This document shows positions 37,301-45,299 of a stretch of DNA of 61,873 nt, in pieces. The stretch comes from an uncultured Flavobacteriales bacterium (GTDB lineage Bacteria > Bacteroidota > Bacteroidia > Flavobacteriales_D > Crocinitomicaceae). The DNA is taken from positions 1 to 61,873 of the forward strand of contig CAJQPA010000019.1 of the NCBI GenBank assembly GCA_905480145.1. The letters run 5' to 3'. Both the position numbers and the translations under genes were made by a program. The notes beneath the pieces are model-generated. The model saw nothing but the letters and a program-made list of their open reading frames with translations, ran no database searches and was not told where the DNA came from. How positions within the stretch are numbered: the first letter of the stretch is position 1; each line of letters starts with the position of its first letter.

Positions 37301-37705
37301 ACCTCTTGACTTTTGTCGATTGACCAAAGGTTGTTCTGCCCCTGCTGGGAATGAACTTATAGAATTAACAGCGTTTTCTATATCACTCAAAAGTTCATCC
37401 ATGTCTGCATCGACATAAGCTTGGATAGTTACTTGAGAAAAGTTTTCAGACGAAGTTGAATTTATTTCTTCGATTCCATCTAAACCTTTTACCGACTGCT
37501 CAACCTTAATCGTAACCCCGTCTTCCATTTCTAATGGAGAAGCTCCAGGGTAAAAAACAGAAACAAATATTTTATTAGGTGCTATTTCTGGAAAGAAAGA
37601 TCGTTGCATCGTAAACAATGAAAACAATCCAAACATTAACACAACAACAATTGCTGCATTACCCCAAACCGGGCGGTTGATAAAAAATTGAATAATTTTT
37701 TTCAT
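34337..37705 (-). CDS. RND-family efflux pump permease (AcrB/MexB-like)
   Basis: A proton-driven inner-membrane exporter of 1122 residues. The layout is typical: a first membrane helix (about 12-30), a large periplasmic porter loop, a helix block near 340-490, a second periplasmic loop (about 620-900), and a final helix block with a GVLVNDAIVFLDRYNDLLKEG segment near 1005-1025. The first block includes GILVDDGIVIAENI with the paired Asp residues of the proton relay. An insert with extra hydrophobic segments (about 505-620) is longer than in E. coli AcrB and resembles Bacteroidota members. Substrate unknown. Second gene of the efflux operon; five bases separate it from the adaptor. Confidence 0.96.
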   Translation of the reverse strand: MKKIIQFFINRPVWGNAAIVVVLMFGLFSLFTMQRSFFPEIAPNKIFVSVFYPGASPLEMEDGVTIKVEQSVKGLDGIEEINSTSSENFSQVTIQAYVDADMDELLSDIENAVNSISSFPAGAEQPLVNRQKSRGMASVVAFVGVSSVNADASITDLTDMATKVERDLLNTKEITQITKNGFPEKEITVNVREEDMLRYAISMQEIATAVGSNNIDITTGIIRGGVEEMNIRSNNRETSSDEIEKIVLRANNSGGRITIGDVADVKLGYSENSQEGKYNGKPSVSFQIEKTQEQDIADITAELHKYEKEFNEKNSEYRFNVLFEFNNMLSSRIDLLSKNGVMGLILVLIFLGLFLNLKLSAWVAFGIPFSFLGMFILGTFYGMSINMISLFGMILVVGILVDDGIVIAENIYTHFEKGKPAHIAALDGTMEVLSSVFSSVITTIVAFSILLFVEGMEMMREMAFVVIASLAFSLFEAFIILPAHLGHKDVLSDDKKMPYSSRVGWIYMLAGLIVIFIGTRFLSPNNEFGMMLFPFTLIITGAVLMFVGFTKSPLEAKLLGTADKGIKHVRNKWFSAVVVNIVGTKRPWYILGFLFPMIFLFGIVGLVKNNVIGTTFFPDIPPDFFTIEAVYKPGDNKEKSRQFVAEASRILYEENDRIIQESGDTLLSYFSSNVGFAMNIGQSGSHASMLQVFFDAENTKTPADTLMNRIVRRINATPNGQLAQNTYVGGFNRFGKEIEIGMTAPNDDILVEARRQIGRDLDAIPGVFNVKDNMPPGKNEVYLTMRPEAEIYGVSKNNILQQVRAGFFGQEAQRVIIGTDEVKVWVKYPLDDRNSLLDLESMKIKTPQGTAIALKEICDFEIGRAPENLRRKDGQRVIKIDAECSDPDEVQKINNYISDTVFIKLKQSYADVDMKLLGQAERSGKTRASMQYVGMIGVAIMFIILTLHFNSLSSAFLIMLVIPAGIGGSILGHGLVGLPVSILSAFGMIALIGVLVNDAIVFLDRYNDLLKEGKDIKSAAIGAAMSRFRPIVLTSLTTVAGLLPIIAEKSMQAQFLIPMAVSIAFGVLFGTLFILFFYPSAILFWNATRRLVKMIWNGTWDIDPKSVEPVLKLKENEHVFEK

Positions 37706-37710
37706 GCGTA

Positions 37711-38826
37711 TTATCTATAAATTCCTTTATATGAAATGCCTTCTTCAGCCTCCACTTGCTCTAGTACCACCAACTGGTTATTATCTAACCCGGTTACAAA
37801 AACTGAATCTTGTTTAGAGCCGGCAATTAAAACTTCCTGTCTAATAATTTTAGAGTTTTTCAAAAGATAAACTTTATTGTTTTTAACAGCAGCTCTCGGC
37901 AATATCATCGTAGTTTTATCGGAGTATTGATCAATAGAAACATTAACAAACATTCCACTGTACACTTTCTTGTCTTTATCCGGAACAATTGAATAATATA
38001 CATCATTGGCCTGAGTCTGCTGATTAATAACATTAGATATCCGCAATATTTTACCCGTTGCAATTTTCTTTCCTTCAGAATTTAAAAAATTAGCTTTTCC
38101 TTTTAACTTAAATTGATCTACATCATTAGTCGCAATTGGAACTTTCACTTCAAAAGAACCCGTTTTTATAATTTTAGCTACCTGAAAACCCGGACTGACA
38201 ATTGATCCCGGCTCTGCAAATGTGCTTATGACTGTTCCATTAAATGGAGCAAGCCAAATGTATTTATCCATTCTTGACTCAAGACTTTTTAGATTATAAT
38301 ATTCTACCAAAATATTTCTGCTAGAGATAAACATTTTTTCTTTGGAAGAATTAATCAGAGGAAGTTCTGGAAGCAATTTTGCAGGATTGATTTCATTCAT
38401 AAAACCTATCCATTTATTTTTTTCGGATGGAAAATCTAACTCGATATCTGGCATAGCATTTAACACTAAATTTGAAAGAGATGACTTCCTTGCGCTCAAA
38501 GTATAAAATGCCTCTTCATTGTTCACTTGGTAAAGCACTTGCCCCTTTCGAAAGGACGAACCAGGTTTAAGAAAAACTGCCCCTTTCTCAAGCTTTCCTT
38601 GAACTTCAAATGAAACAGTCAACTCTAGATTAGAAGCGACTTGGCCGTATGATGTAAGAGAAACGGATTGGATGCTATTCTTTACTTTACGGATAGGTAC
38701 AAAGATTTCAGAAACTTTATTTTTTGTTTTCTCTACTTCATCTTTTTGATTTGATTTGAGACGCCAAAATATCCCACCCGAAAGAATAATAAAAAAACCT
38801 AACATTACCCATTGACTTAACTTCAT
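37711..38826 (-). CDS. RND efflux periplasmic adaptor (membrane fusion protein)
   Basis: Links the RND pump to TolC. A 371-residue protein with an N-terminal membrane anchor (VMLGFFIILSGGIFW, residues 7-21). It has a split biotinyl-lipoyl domain (SFEVQGKLEKGAVFLKPGSS near 69-88, and WLAPFNGTVISTFAEPGSIV near 188-207) and a beta-barrel plus membrane-proximal domain. The helical hairpin between the lipoyl halves is short. It is the first gene of the three-gene operon, with its promoter presumably in the 296-base divergent gap. Confidence 0.93.
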   Translation of the reverse strand: MKLSQWVMLGFFIILSGGIFWRLKSNQKDEVEKTKNKVSEIFVPIRKVKNSIQSVSLTSYGQVASNLELTVSFEVQGKLEKGAVFLKPGSSFRKGQVLYQVNNEEAFYTLSARKSSLSNLVLNAMPDIELDFPSEKNKWIGFMNEINPAKLLPELPLINSSKEKMFISSRNILVEYYNLKSLESRMDKYIWLAPFNGTVISTFAEPGSIVSPGFQVAKIIKTGSFEVKVPIATNDVDQFKLKGKANFLNSEGKKIATGKILRISNVINQQTQANDVYYSIVPDKDKKVYSGMFVNVSIDQYSDKTTMILPRAAVKNNKVYLLKNSKIIRQEVLIAGSKQDSVFVTGLDNNQLVVLEQVEAEEGISYKGIYR

Positions 38827-39122
38827 ACTTACATTTTTATTAAATACTCTTCAAAAATAACAGATAGTTAAATCATAATTTCAATTATCGGACGAAGTGA
38901 ACTATTAAGTGTTGAATAGTAAAATTTCGTGATAAATGCTATACTTCAATTGGAGATTGAGAAAGGTCATAATTGCATCCTTTTTTGAAAAATATTTTAA
39001 TACCCCCTCCATTTTGTTAGCAACTGTTGAAAAAAATGTTGATAACCTAATTCACCCCCTTAGAAATAGACCTTAGCTTCTCTTTATCTTTGTAATGAAC
39101 AATTTCAACTAACCTCTAAGAA
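38827..39122. other. 296-base divergent intergenic region
   Basis: The longest gene-free gap in the window, AT-rich and between the efflux operon (minus) and a conserved unknown gene (plus). It holds the plus-strand -7 element TATCTTTG (39085-39092) and three DnaA-box-like 9-mers: TGTTGAATA (38910-38918), TGTTGAAAA (39025-39033) and TGTTGATAA (39037-39045). I see no open reading frame or RNA structure. Confidence 0.6.
39085..39092 (+). promoter_or_regulatory. -7 promoter element of the gene at 39123
   Basis: TATCTTTG, an exact TAnnTTTG match, ends 30 bases before the ATG at 39123. Confidence 0.5.
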
Positions 39123-39662
39123 ATGTTTGGAACATTATTAAAAAAACGCGTTAGCGACGATAAATTAGCCAATGTATTCATCAATGGATTATTTAACTCT
39201 ATTGATAATGGATTTCCAATAGTTGCAGAATTCATCAACGAAGACCCTGCTTTTGTGAAATCTCCCAATCTTCGAGGTCACAATAATTATGAGTTTTCAC
39301 TAATTGTTATTGTTGGAAATTTATCTTTCCTAGAGAGTTCTTTTGAACCGGACCAAGCGGAAAAAGTTGAACGCCTAATCTTTAATAAATTGGCCGTTGC
39401 TTATGATATGGAATTGCATGCATTTAAATCGCTGATTAAAGACTATCAAACATTCATGACTCGTTTAAATAGTCCCTCCAAAAACTGGATTTATGCGATG
39501 TCAAAAGCAATTTTTGATAAATATACTTTGTATAATTATCAAGATGAATATTTTAAAAGAATGCAAGCGCCAAATCCTTTATTCTTAAAAAGAATGGATG
39601 AAGTAATCGAAAACTTCGTTTGGGACTGGGAAGCATTCTTCAAAAAATATAAATTCGATTAA
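39123..39662 (+). CDS. Conserved protein of unknown function
   Basis: A 179-residue soluble protein with no signal peptide or membrane segment. I do not recognise it. It is rich in Phe, Asn and Lys, predicted mostly helical. Notable segments are INEDPAFVKSPNLRGHNNYE near 38-57 and a Trp-rich C-terminus (ENFVWDWEAFFKKYKFD). It has an exact TATCTTTG promoter element. The next gene, an exported VWA protein, starts 57 bases after its stop on the same strand, so the two may be cotranscribed. Confidence 0.75.
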   Translation: MFGTLLKKRVSDDKLANVFINGLFNSIDNGFPIVAEFINEDPAFVKSPNLRGHNNYEFSLIVIVGNLSFLESSFEPDQAEKVERLIFNKLAVAYDMELHAFKSLIKDYQTFMTRLNSPSKNWIYAMSKAIFDKYTLYNYQDEYFKRMQAPNPLFLKRMDEVIENFVWDWEAFFKKYKFD

Positions 39663-39719
39663 TTAGAAAACAAACTGAACGGAATTAAAGTAGCGTTGTA
39701 CGGGAATCAAAACAACACT

Positions 39720-40838
39720 ATGACTAAGATTCTTTTTTCTTTTCTATTCATTACCACTTTATCATCTTACACTTTTTCTCAAGGAGCACGAAAAGTACAA
39801 GTAGCTATCCTTTTTGATACCTCCAATAGTATGGATGGTCTTTTAGATCAAGCAAAGTCACGTATATGGAATATTATTAACGATGTTAGCTCCTTAACAC
39901 ATCAAGGTCAAACACCAAAAATGGAATTTGCAATTTACCAATATGGTAATGATGGATTAGAGAAATCGAATCATTTTATTCAACAGGTATTAAACCTAAC
40001 AGGAGATATGGACCTCATTTCTCAAAAATTGTTTTCACTGAGAACGAATGGGGGAAGTGAGTATTGTGGCGCCGTAATTGGCAAATCGCTTGTTGACTTA
40101 GCATGGTCAGACAATCCATTAGACTTAAAAATGATATACATCGCAGGAAACGAGAGTTTCGCTCAGGGCCCGATACCCTATATAGAAGAATGTAAAAAAG
40201 CAATAAATAAAGGCGTGTTTATCAATACAATTTTCTGTGGTACTAAATCTCAAGGCATAAAATTGTTTTGGGAAAAAGGCGCCAATTGCAGCTCCGGTGA
40301 TTATTTCAACATTGATTCGAATCAAGAAATTGTTCAAATTGACACACCATACGATGATCAAATTATGCAATACAATGATTCCTTAAATGGAACCTATTAT
40401 GGATTTGGACAACAAGGAACATCAAGAAAATCAAGCCAAATGGATGAAGACTTCAATGCGTCGAATCAGTCCATGAGTGTCGCCGCAGATAGAGCAGTTG
40501 TGAAATCAAAGTCTAAAGTTTACAACAATTCTTCATGGGATTTAATTGATGCTATTGACAACAACACAATTCAATTAGAAGATGTGAAAGAGGCTGATTT
40601 ACCAAAAGAATTTAGAAATAAAAGTATTAAAGAAAAAAATAACCTCCTAGAAACCAAAAAAAATCAACGCATCATTTACCAAGAAAAAATAGCCATTTTG
40701 GCAAAGAAAAGAAACACTTATATTAAAGCTCAAAAATCAAATACATCTCTGGGTGACGATGATTTTGGAACCTCAGTAACAAAAAGTATCTATACAAAAG
40801 CTGCGCTTCTTGGACTCAAAGCTACTTCTCCAAAATAA
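39720..40838 (+). CDS. Exported VWA-domain protein
   Basis: A 372-residue protein with a signal peptide (residues 1-21, ending YTFSQG). A von Willebrand factor A domain starts at about 25. Its metal-ion adhesion site is DTSNSM (D-x-S-x-S) near 33-38, with the supporting Thr/Asp later (LRTNGGSEYCG, then DLKMIYIAGNESF). The C-terminal 150 residues are polar and Lys/Asn-rich without a recognised domain, and form a probable coiled segment (KEKNNLLETKKNQRIIYQEK). The ATG at 39720 gives a clean signal peptide; a TTG eight codons earlier is unlikely. VWA domains mediate protein contacts; the partner is unknown. Confidence 0.85.
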   Translation: MTKILFSFLFITTLSSYTFSQGARKVQVAILFDTSNSMDGLLDQAKSRIWNIINDVSSLTHQGQTPKMEFAIYQYGNDGLEKSNHFIQQVLNLTGDMDLISQKLFSLRTNGGSEYCGAVIGKSLVDLAWSDNPLDLKMIYIAGNESFAQGPIPYIEECKKAINKGVFINTIFCGTKSQGIKLFWEKGANCSSGDYFNIDSNQEIVQIDTPYDDQIMQYNDSLNGTYYGFGQQGTSRKSSQMDEDFNASNQSMSVAADRAVVKSKSKVYNNSSWDLIDAIDNNTIQLEDVKEADLPKEFRNKSIKEKNNLLETKKNQRIIYQEKIAILAKKRNTYIKAQKSNTSLGDDDFGTSVTKSIYTKAALLGLKATSPK

Positions 40839-40898
40839 AAAAGTTTATTCTTGCTCAAAAAGCTAAAAAAAACACCGTGAAAGAAGCCAAAAATACTT

Positions 40899-40916
40899 TA
40901 TATCCTAGTGGATATA
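40899..40916. repeat. Perfect inverted repeat between the VWA and desulfurase genes
   Basis: TATATCC (40899-40905) and GGATATA (40910-40916) with a four-base TAGT spacer. It is not followed by a T tract, so it is not a classical terminator; it could be an operator or a small RNA hairpin. Confidence 0.4.
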
Positions 40917-41033
40917 CCTCAATTAAACTTTTACGTTCCAAGCTTTATTATTGGATTCATATCGATCAACTATAGATAGGTTAATATTGTAAATAATTTA
41001 TATTATTTGAATTTAAACAGATATTTTTCTTCT

Positions 41034-41041
41034 TATCTTTG
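41034..41041 (+). promoter_or_regulatory. -7 promoter element of the cysteine desulfurase gene
   Basis: TATCTTTG, an exact TAnnTTTG match, ends 21 bases before the ATG at 41063. A TTG at 41007-41009 lies 24 bases upstream, slightly too far for an ideal -33 box. Confidence 0.5.
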
Positions 41042-41062
41042 TTCTAATAAATATTAAAGGAT

Positions 41063-42202
41063 ATGGCTATATATTTAGACAATGCAGCAACGACTAAAAT
41101 TGCACCAGAGGTAATAGAGGCTATGCTTCCAGTTTTAAGAGATGGATTTGGAAACCCATCTTCGACCCATTCATTTGGAAGGAAGTCAAAAGCAATTCTA
41201 GAAACATCTAGACGTTCTATAGCTAAGCACATAAATGCCAATCCTTCAGAAATAATTTTCACATCGGGAGGTACCGAAGCAGATAATATCGCCATCAATT
41301 CTGCTGTTAGCTCTATGGGAGTTAACCGAATTATAACAACATCGCTTGAACATCATGCCGTTGGTCATACAGCATCAGCTGCCGCAAAACAATTTGGTGT
41401 GCAAGTTGAAATTGTTGACGTTGACAACAAGGGTAATGTAGACCTAAATAAATTGGAAACAATGCTTCAAACGAATGTCAAGACAATCGTGAGTTTGATG
41501 CACGCAAACAATGAGATTGCTACTTTGTTGCCACTTAAAAAAGTTAGTGCACTTTGTAGAAAATACAATGCCCTATTCCATTCTGATACGGTCCAGACAA
41601 TGGGCCATTATCAATTCGATATGCAAGATTTGGATATTGACTATGTTACTTGTTCTGCACACAAAATTCATGGTCCAAAAGGGATTGGATTCTTGTATGT
41701 GAACAATAAAGTAAGAGTTGAACCATTAATCCATGGAGGCTCACAAGAGAGAGGATTTCGAGGAGGAACTGAAAACATCTATGGAATAGTAGGTTTAGCA
41801 AAGGCAATGGATTTAGCCCATGAAGATTTGGAAGGTCACCAAAAACATATTCAAGGTTTAAAAACACACCTTATCAATGAGTTGAAAGCATATTTTTCAG
41901 ATGTACAATTTCATGGAGAAACTTCTGCTGAAAAATCCTTGTACACAGTGATCAATGTTTGCTTTCCAAAAACGGATAAATCAAGCATGTTACTATTTAC
42001 ACTTGATTTAAAAGGTATAGCGGTATCAGGAGGCTCTGCCTGTACTTCAGGAGCTTCAGTTGGCTCTCATGTCTTGCGTGGAATAAACGCGGATATGACT
42101 AGACCAAATGCCCGTTTTTCTTTTTCGCGCTATACAACAATGGAGGAAATTGACTTTGCAATCCAACAAGTTAAGGTCGTTTACGAAAAGACGTTGGCTT
42201 AA
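41063..42202 (+). CDS. Cysteine desulfurase (NifS/IscS group)
   Basis: A PLP enzyme that removes sulfur from cysteine as an enzyme-bound persulfide for Fe-S clusters or thio-modified tRNA. The PLP lysine is in SAHKIHGPKGIGFLYV near 196-211. The catalytic Cys loop is SGGSACTSGASVGSHVL near 323-339. IYLDNAATTKIAPEV at the start is the family N-terminus. At 379 residues it is of family length for NifS/IscS group I. There is no iscU or suf gene next to it; the following glycosyltransferase begins 41 bases later. Confidence 0.95.
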   Translation: MAIYLDNAATTKIAPEVIEAMLPVLRDGFGNPSSTHSFGRKSKAILETSRRSIAKHINANPSEIIFTSGGTEADNIAINSAVSSMGVNRIITTSLEHHAVGHTASAAAKQFGVQVEIVDVDNKGNVDLNKLETMLQTNVKTIVSLMHANNEIATLLPLKKVSALCRKYNALFHSDTVQTMGHYQFDMQDLDIDYVTCSAHKIHGPKGIGFLYVNNKVRVEPLIHGGSQERGFRGGTENIYGIVGLAKAMDLAHEDLEGHQKHIQGLKTHLINELKAYFSDVQFHGETSAEKSLYTVINVCFPKTDKSSMLLFTLDLKGIAVSGGSACTSGASVGSHVLRGINADMTRPNARFSFSRYTTMEEIDFAIQQVKVVYEKTLA

Positions 42203-42243
42203 CAGTATCTCACCTCTCCAATTTTAACTATTTTGTCAAACGA

Positions 42244-43359
42244 ATGGCAAAAAAAGTGCACATCTTAATTCTTAGTTCTTGGTACCCGAGTCCAGAAAAT
42301 CCACATTTAGGAAATTTCGTTCAACGGCACGCAGCGTTATTGTCAAACAAATATCGCATTACAGTTCTGAACACGATTGCGGATTCTAATTGCAATGGTT
42401 ATATAGTCAATGAAGGAACTTCTTCTGACTTCGAAGAAATAACAGTCATTCACCCAAAAAGTAGTTCTCCCTTAATCAGAAAAAAACAAGGACGAGTCGC
42501 ATTAAGAAAAGGGTTGAATATGATTAACCACGTTGACCTTGTAATCGGTAATATTGCTCTATCGAAAGGACGGCAGTTTATTCGAGCTAAAAAGCATTTC
42601 AACTGTCCGTTGATATACATTGAACATGGCTCTTACTTTAGGAAAGAAAAAAAGAGTAATTGGAGTATTTTTAATAGATTTCTCTTTAAAGCTTTATTAA
42701 AAAATAGCGATAAAATCGTAGCTGTATCTGAAGTATTAAAGAAAGATATGATGTCTTATTGCAATTCTGAAATTGAAGTGATTGGAAATCATGTCGACAA
42801 GAATTTGTTCTCATTACAAGAGAAAAAAAAGAATGTTATCACTCAGTTTTTACACATCTCCACATTAGATCCCGCAACGAAAAACCCCCTGGGAATTCTT
42901 GATTCATGCCTTGCGCTTTTTAATCAAGGATTAGAATTTAATTTGACCATCGTTTGTGATGCCGATTATTCTATTTGGAAAAATAAAGTTCATGAATTGG
43001 GACTTGAAAAAGTCATTCAATTTAAAGGACCAATTGAATGGGAAGAAACCATTAACTACTACCACCAAGCAGATGCATTCCTGTTATTCTCTGATTATGA
43101 AACATTTTCCATTGTTTTACTGGAAGCCTTAATGACCGGTACACCTGTTATTACCACTAAGGTTGGGATCGCACATAATCTAGAAAGTAAACATGGAGTG
43201 ATCGTTAAAACAAATAATGACCTTACCAAAGCAATGGGGCAGTTTATCAAAACTGGATTCACTTATAGTCCAAATGCATTAAGAGAGTTTGCAATGCAAT
43301 ATTCTGAAGAAAAAGTGCTTTCAAAATGGATGAAATTAATTGAAGCAAATGTTAGATAA
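42244..43359 (+). CDS. Glycosyltransferase family 4 protein
   Basis: A GT-B retaining glycosyltransferase of 371 residues. The N-terminal acceptor domain opens with HILILSSWYPSPENPHLGNF (residues 6-25). The C-terminal donor domain has the E-x7-E motif in DYETFSIVLLEALMTGTPVI near 282-301. No membrane segment is seen; it is likely peripheral on the inner membrane. No further polysaccharide genes are adjacent, so the product could be a lipid-linked or surface glycan. The stop overlaps the GreA/B-like gene by 11 bases. Confidence 0.92.
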   Translation: MAKKVHILILSSWYPSPENPHLGNFVQRHAALLSNKYRITVLNTIADSNCNGYIVNEGTSSDFEEITVIHPKSSSPLIRKKQGRVALRKGLNMINHVDLVIGNIALSKGRQFIRAKKHFNCPLIYIEHGSYFRKEKKSNWSIFNRFLFKALLKNSDKIVAVSEVLKKDMMSYCNSEIEVIGNHVDKNLFSLQEKKKNVITQFLHISTLDPATKNPLGILDSCLALFNQGLEFNLTIVCDADYSIWKNKVHELGLEKVIQFKGPIEWEETINYYHQADAFLLFSDYETFSIVLLEALMTGTPVITTKVGIAHNLESKHGVIVKTNNDLTKAMGQFIKTGFTYSPNALREFAMQYSEEKVLSKWMKLIEANVR

Positions 43360-43795
43360 ATTAGCAATATGCAATGCGCTTGGAGCTGAGTTAGCCAAAC
43401 GTGAAAAAAGAATTCAATACGCTTTTGACGATTTAAACTCCGCAGTTTCCGACGATTCAAAAAGCACTGCTGGTGACAAACATGAAACAGGAAGAGCCAT
43501 GGTTCATTTGGAACAAGAGAAGTTATCGCAACAATTGATCAAACTAAATCAATTGAAAGAAGCTTTTGCTAAAATCAACCCTCTTGAAAGTCATAATTCT
43601 GTAAAATTTGGAAGTTTAGTCCATTCATCTAATGGCATTTATTTCTTTTCAATAGGACTGGGGAAAATTTCTGTAGAAAATCAAAATATATTTTGTTTAA
43701 CACTCACTTCTCCACTTGGGCAAAAAATGAAAAATTGCAAAGTTGGTGATCAAATCAAAATGGCAGAAGAAATTCTAATCGAATCAATTTCTTAA
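43349..43795 (+). CDS. GreA/GreB-like protein
   Basis: A 148-residue protein with two parts: an N-terminal alpha-helical, coiled-coil-like hairpin (about 1-75, with an acidic SDDSKSTAGDKHETG loop) and a C-terminal FKBP-like domain. The C-terminal pattern (SNGIYFFSIGLGKI ... LTSPLGQKM ... GDQIKM) matches the end of Gre factors. Gre factors bind the RNA polymerase secondary channel and stimulate transcript cleavage. This is a shorter, divergent Bacteroidota form, and in databases such proteins often carry misleading names. I chose the ATG at 43349; a TTG three codons earlier also exists. Its stop shares TTAA with the convergent aldehyde dehydrogenase. Confidence 0.8.
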   Translation: MLDKLAICNALGAELAKREKRIQYAFDDLNSAVSDDSKSTAGDKHETGRAMVHLEQEKLSQQLIKLNQLKEAFAKINPLESHNSVKFGSLVHSSNGIYFFSIGLGKISVENQNIFCLTLTSPLGQKMKNCKVGDQIKMAEEILIESIS

Positions 43796-45153
43796 TTTCC
43801 AAAAAAACGCTTTATTAAATTTAGCTTGAACGCGCTGTAAGGAGAGTATTTTAAATTAAGCTCAAACCAATTTTTCTTGATAATAACACTCTTTTTGTGG
43901 GAAAAAGTATCAAAGCCAAACTTGCCATGGTAAGACCCTATTCCGCTTTCTCCTATTCCACCAAAAGGTGCGTTAGTATTTGTAATTTGCATAATACAAT
44001 CATTTATGCAACCACCCCCAAAAGTCAGTTCACGTAGCACCTTATCTTTTTCAATTTTCTCTTCTGAAAACAAATAGCACGCCAGCGGCTTAGGTAAAGA
44101 TTTAATTTTTTGAAGGATTTTATCAAAATTATCATATTCAATTATAGGAAGAATTGGTCCAAATATTTCTTCTTGCATTATTGCATCATCAAACGCGACA
44201 TTTTCAATGACTGTGGGCTCAAAATATCGTTGCTCAACATCATACGAACCTCCAACACACACTTTACTTTTGTCCATTAACTCAATAAGACGTATCATAT
44301 TCTTTTCGTCAATAATTTGTACAAAATTTTCATTTTCAAAAGCATAATTTGCGGAGCTGATTTCAGTTTTAATATACTCGAGTAACTCTTCCTTCTTAGA
44401 TGAATGCACCAACATATAATCAGGAGCTACGCAAGTTTGACCCGAATTCAGATATTTCGCCCAAACCAAACGCTTTGCTGCCATTTTCAAATTAGCCGTA
44501 TTCGTTACAATAACTGGGTTTTTACCCCCCATCTCAAGTGTAACTGGGGTCAAAAACTTACTAGCCGATTGGTAGATAATCTTCCCAACCGCAGTGCTAC
44601 CTGTGAAGAATATTTTATCGAATTTAAATGACAACAACTCTGTTGTTTCAGGAATTCCACCCTCAATTACTACTAAATAATTTGAATCAAAATTATCATT
44701 AAGTAAACGAGCCATTAATTGACTTGTTTCATTAACAAGTTCACTTGGCTTTAATACAACAGTATTCCCTGCTGCCATAGCCGCAACGGTGGGTGCCAAA
44801 GAAGTCAAATATGGGTAGTTCCATGCACCAATAATTAATGTATTCCCGTATGGTTCCGATACAATGACGCTTTTTGCAGGGAAATTTATCAAATTAGTTC
44901 TCACCTTTTTATCTCTCGACCATTTCTTAATTTTCTTGATCGACTCATCAATATCATGAATCACCAGCATTAATTCAGCGGTATAATTTTCAAATTTTGA
45001 TTTCTTAAAATCCTTAAAAATAGCCTCATGAAAATTATCTTCATTTGCTTTGATAATATTCTTAAGTTTTTTTAATTGAGCGATTCTAAATGAAACATCT
45101 TTGGTTTTATTAGAGTTAAAAAAGACACGTTGAGAATCAATAAGGTGTTTCAT
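43792..45153 (-). CDS. Aldehyde dehydrogenase (ALDH3-like)
   Basis: Oxidises aldehydes to acids with NAD(P)+. The general-base Glu lies in VTLEMGGKNPVIV near 203-215. The nucleophile Cys lies in LNSGQTCVAPDYMLVHSS near 236-253. The C-terminal FGGGCINDCIMQ and PFGGIGESGIGSYHGKFGF segments match class 3 (fatty/aromatic aldehyde) enzymes. The 453-residue length, shorter than class 1/2 enzymes, supports ALDH3. The C-terminus (YSPYSAFKLNLIKRFFG) may be amphipathic and membrane-associating. Monocistronic; no promoter element was identified with confidence. Confidence 0.95.
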   Translation of the reverse strand: MKHLIDSQRVFFNSNKTKDVSFRIAQLKKLKNIIKANEDNFHEAIFKDFKKSKFENYTAELMLVIHDIDESIKKIKKWSRDKKVRTNLINFPAKSVIVSEPYGNTLIIGAWNYPYLTSLAPTVAAMAAGNTVVLKPSELVNETSQLMARLLNDNFDSNYLVVIEGGIPETTELLSFKFDKIFFTGSTAVGKIIYQSASKFLTPVTLEMGGKNPVIVTNTANLKMAAKRLVWAKYLNSGQTCVAPDYMLVHSSKKEELLEYIKTEISSANYAFENENFVQIIDEKNMIRLIELMDKSKVCVGGSYDVEQRYFEPTVIENVAFDDAIMQEEIFGPILPIIEYDNFDKILQKIKSLPKPLACYLFSEEKIEKDKVLRELTFGGGCINDCIMQITNTNAPFGGIGESGIGSYHGKFGFDTFSHKKSVIIKKNWFELNLKYSPYSAFKLNLIKRFFGN

Positions 45154-45299
45154 TCTTTCATAATATTAAAGGAACAAGTTAACGAATTTATTTCATCGAA
45201 TTATGATTTATTCAGACATACAGAAAATAATCAAACCCATATACAAATGAATAAAACAGACGCAGTGAATTAAACTTATAGTGCGCCTTATTTATTTCA

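Noticed and set aside
33010-38826. Heavy-metal specific (Czc/Cus) efflux system
   Set aside because: The pump, adaptor and channel are clear, but no metal-binding His/Met motifs or metal regulator are visible, so the substrate is left open.
38910-39045. Replication origin
   Set aside because: The DnaA-box-like 9-mers each carry at least one mismatch, and AT-rich DNA yields such matches by chance. Without whole-chromosome skew I list it only as a weak finding.
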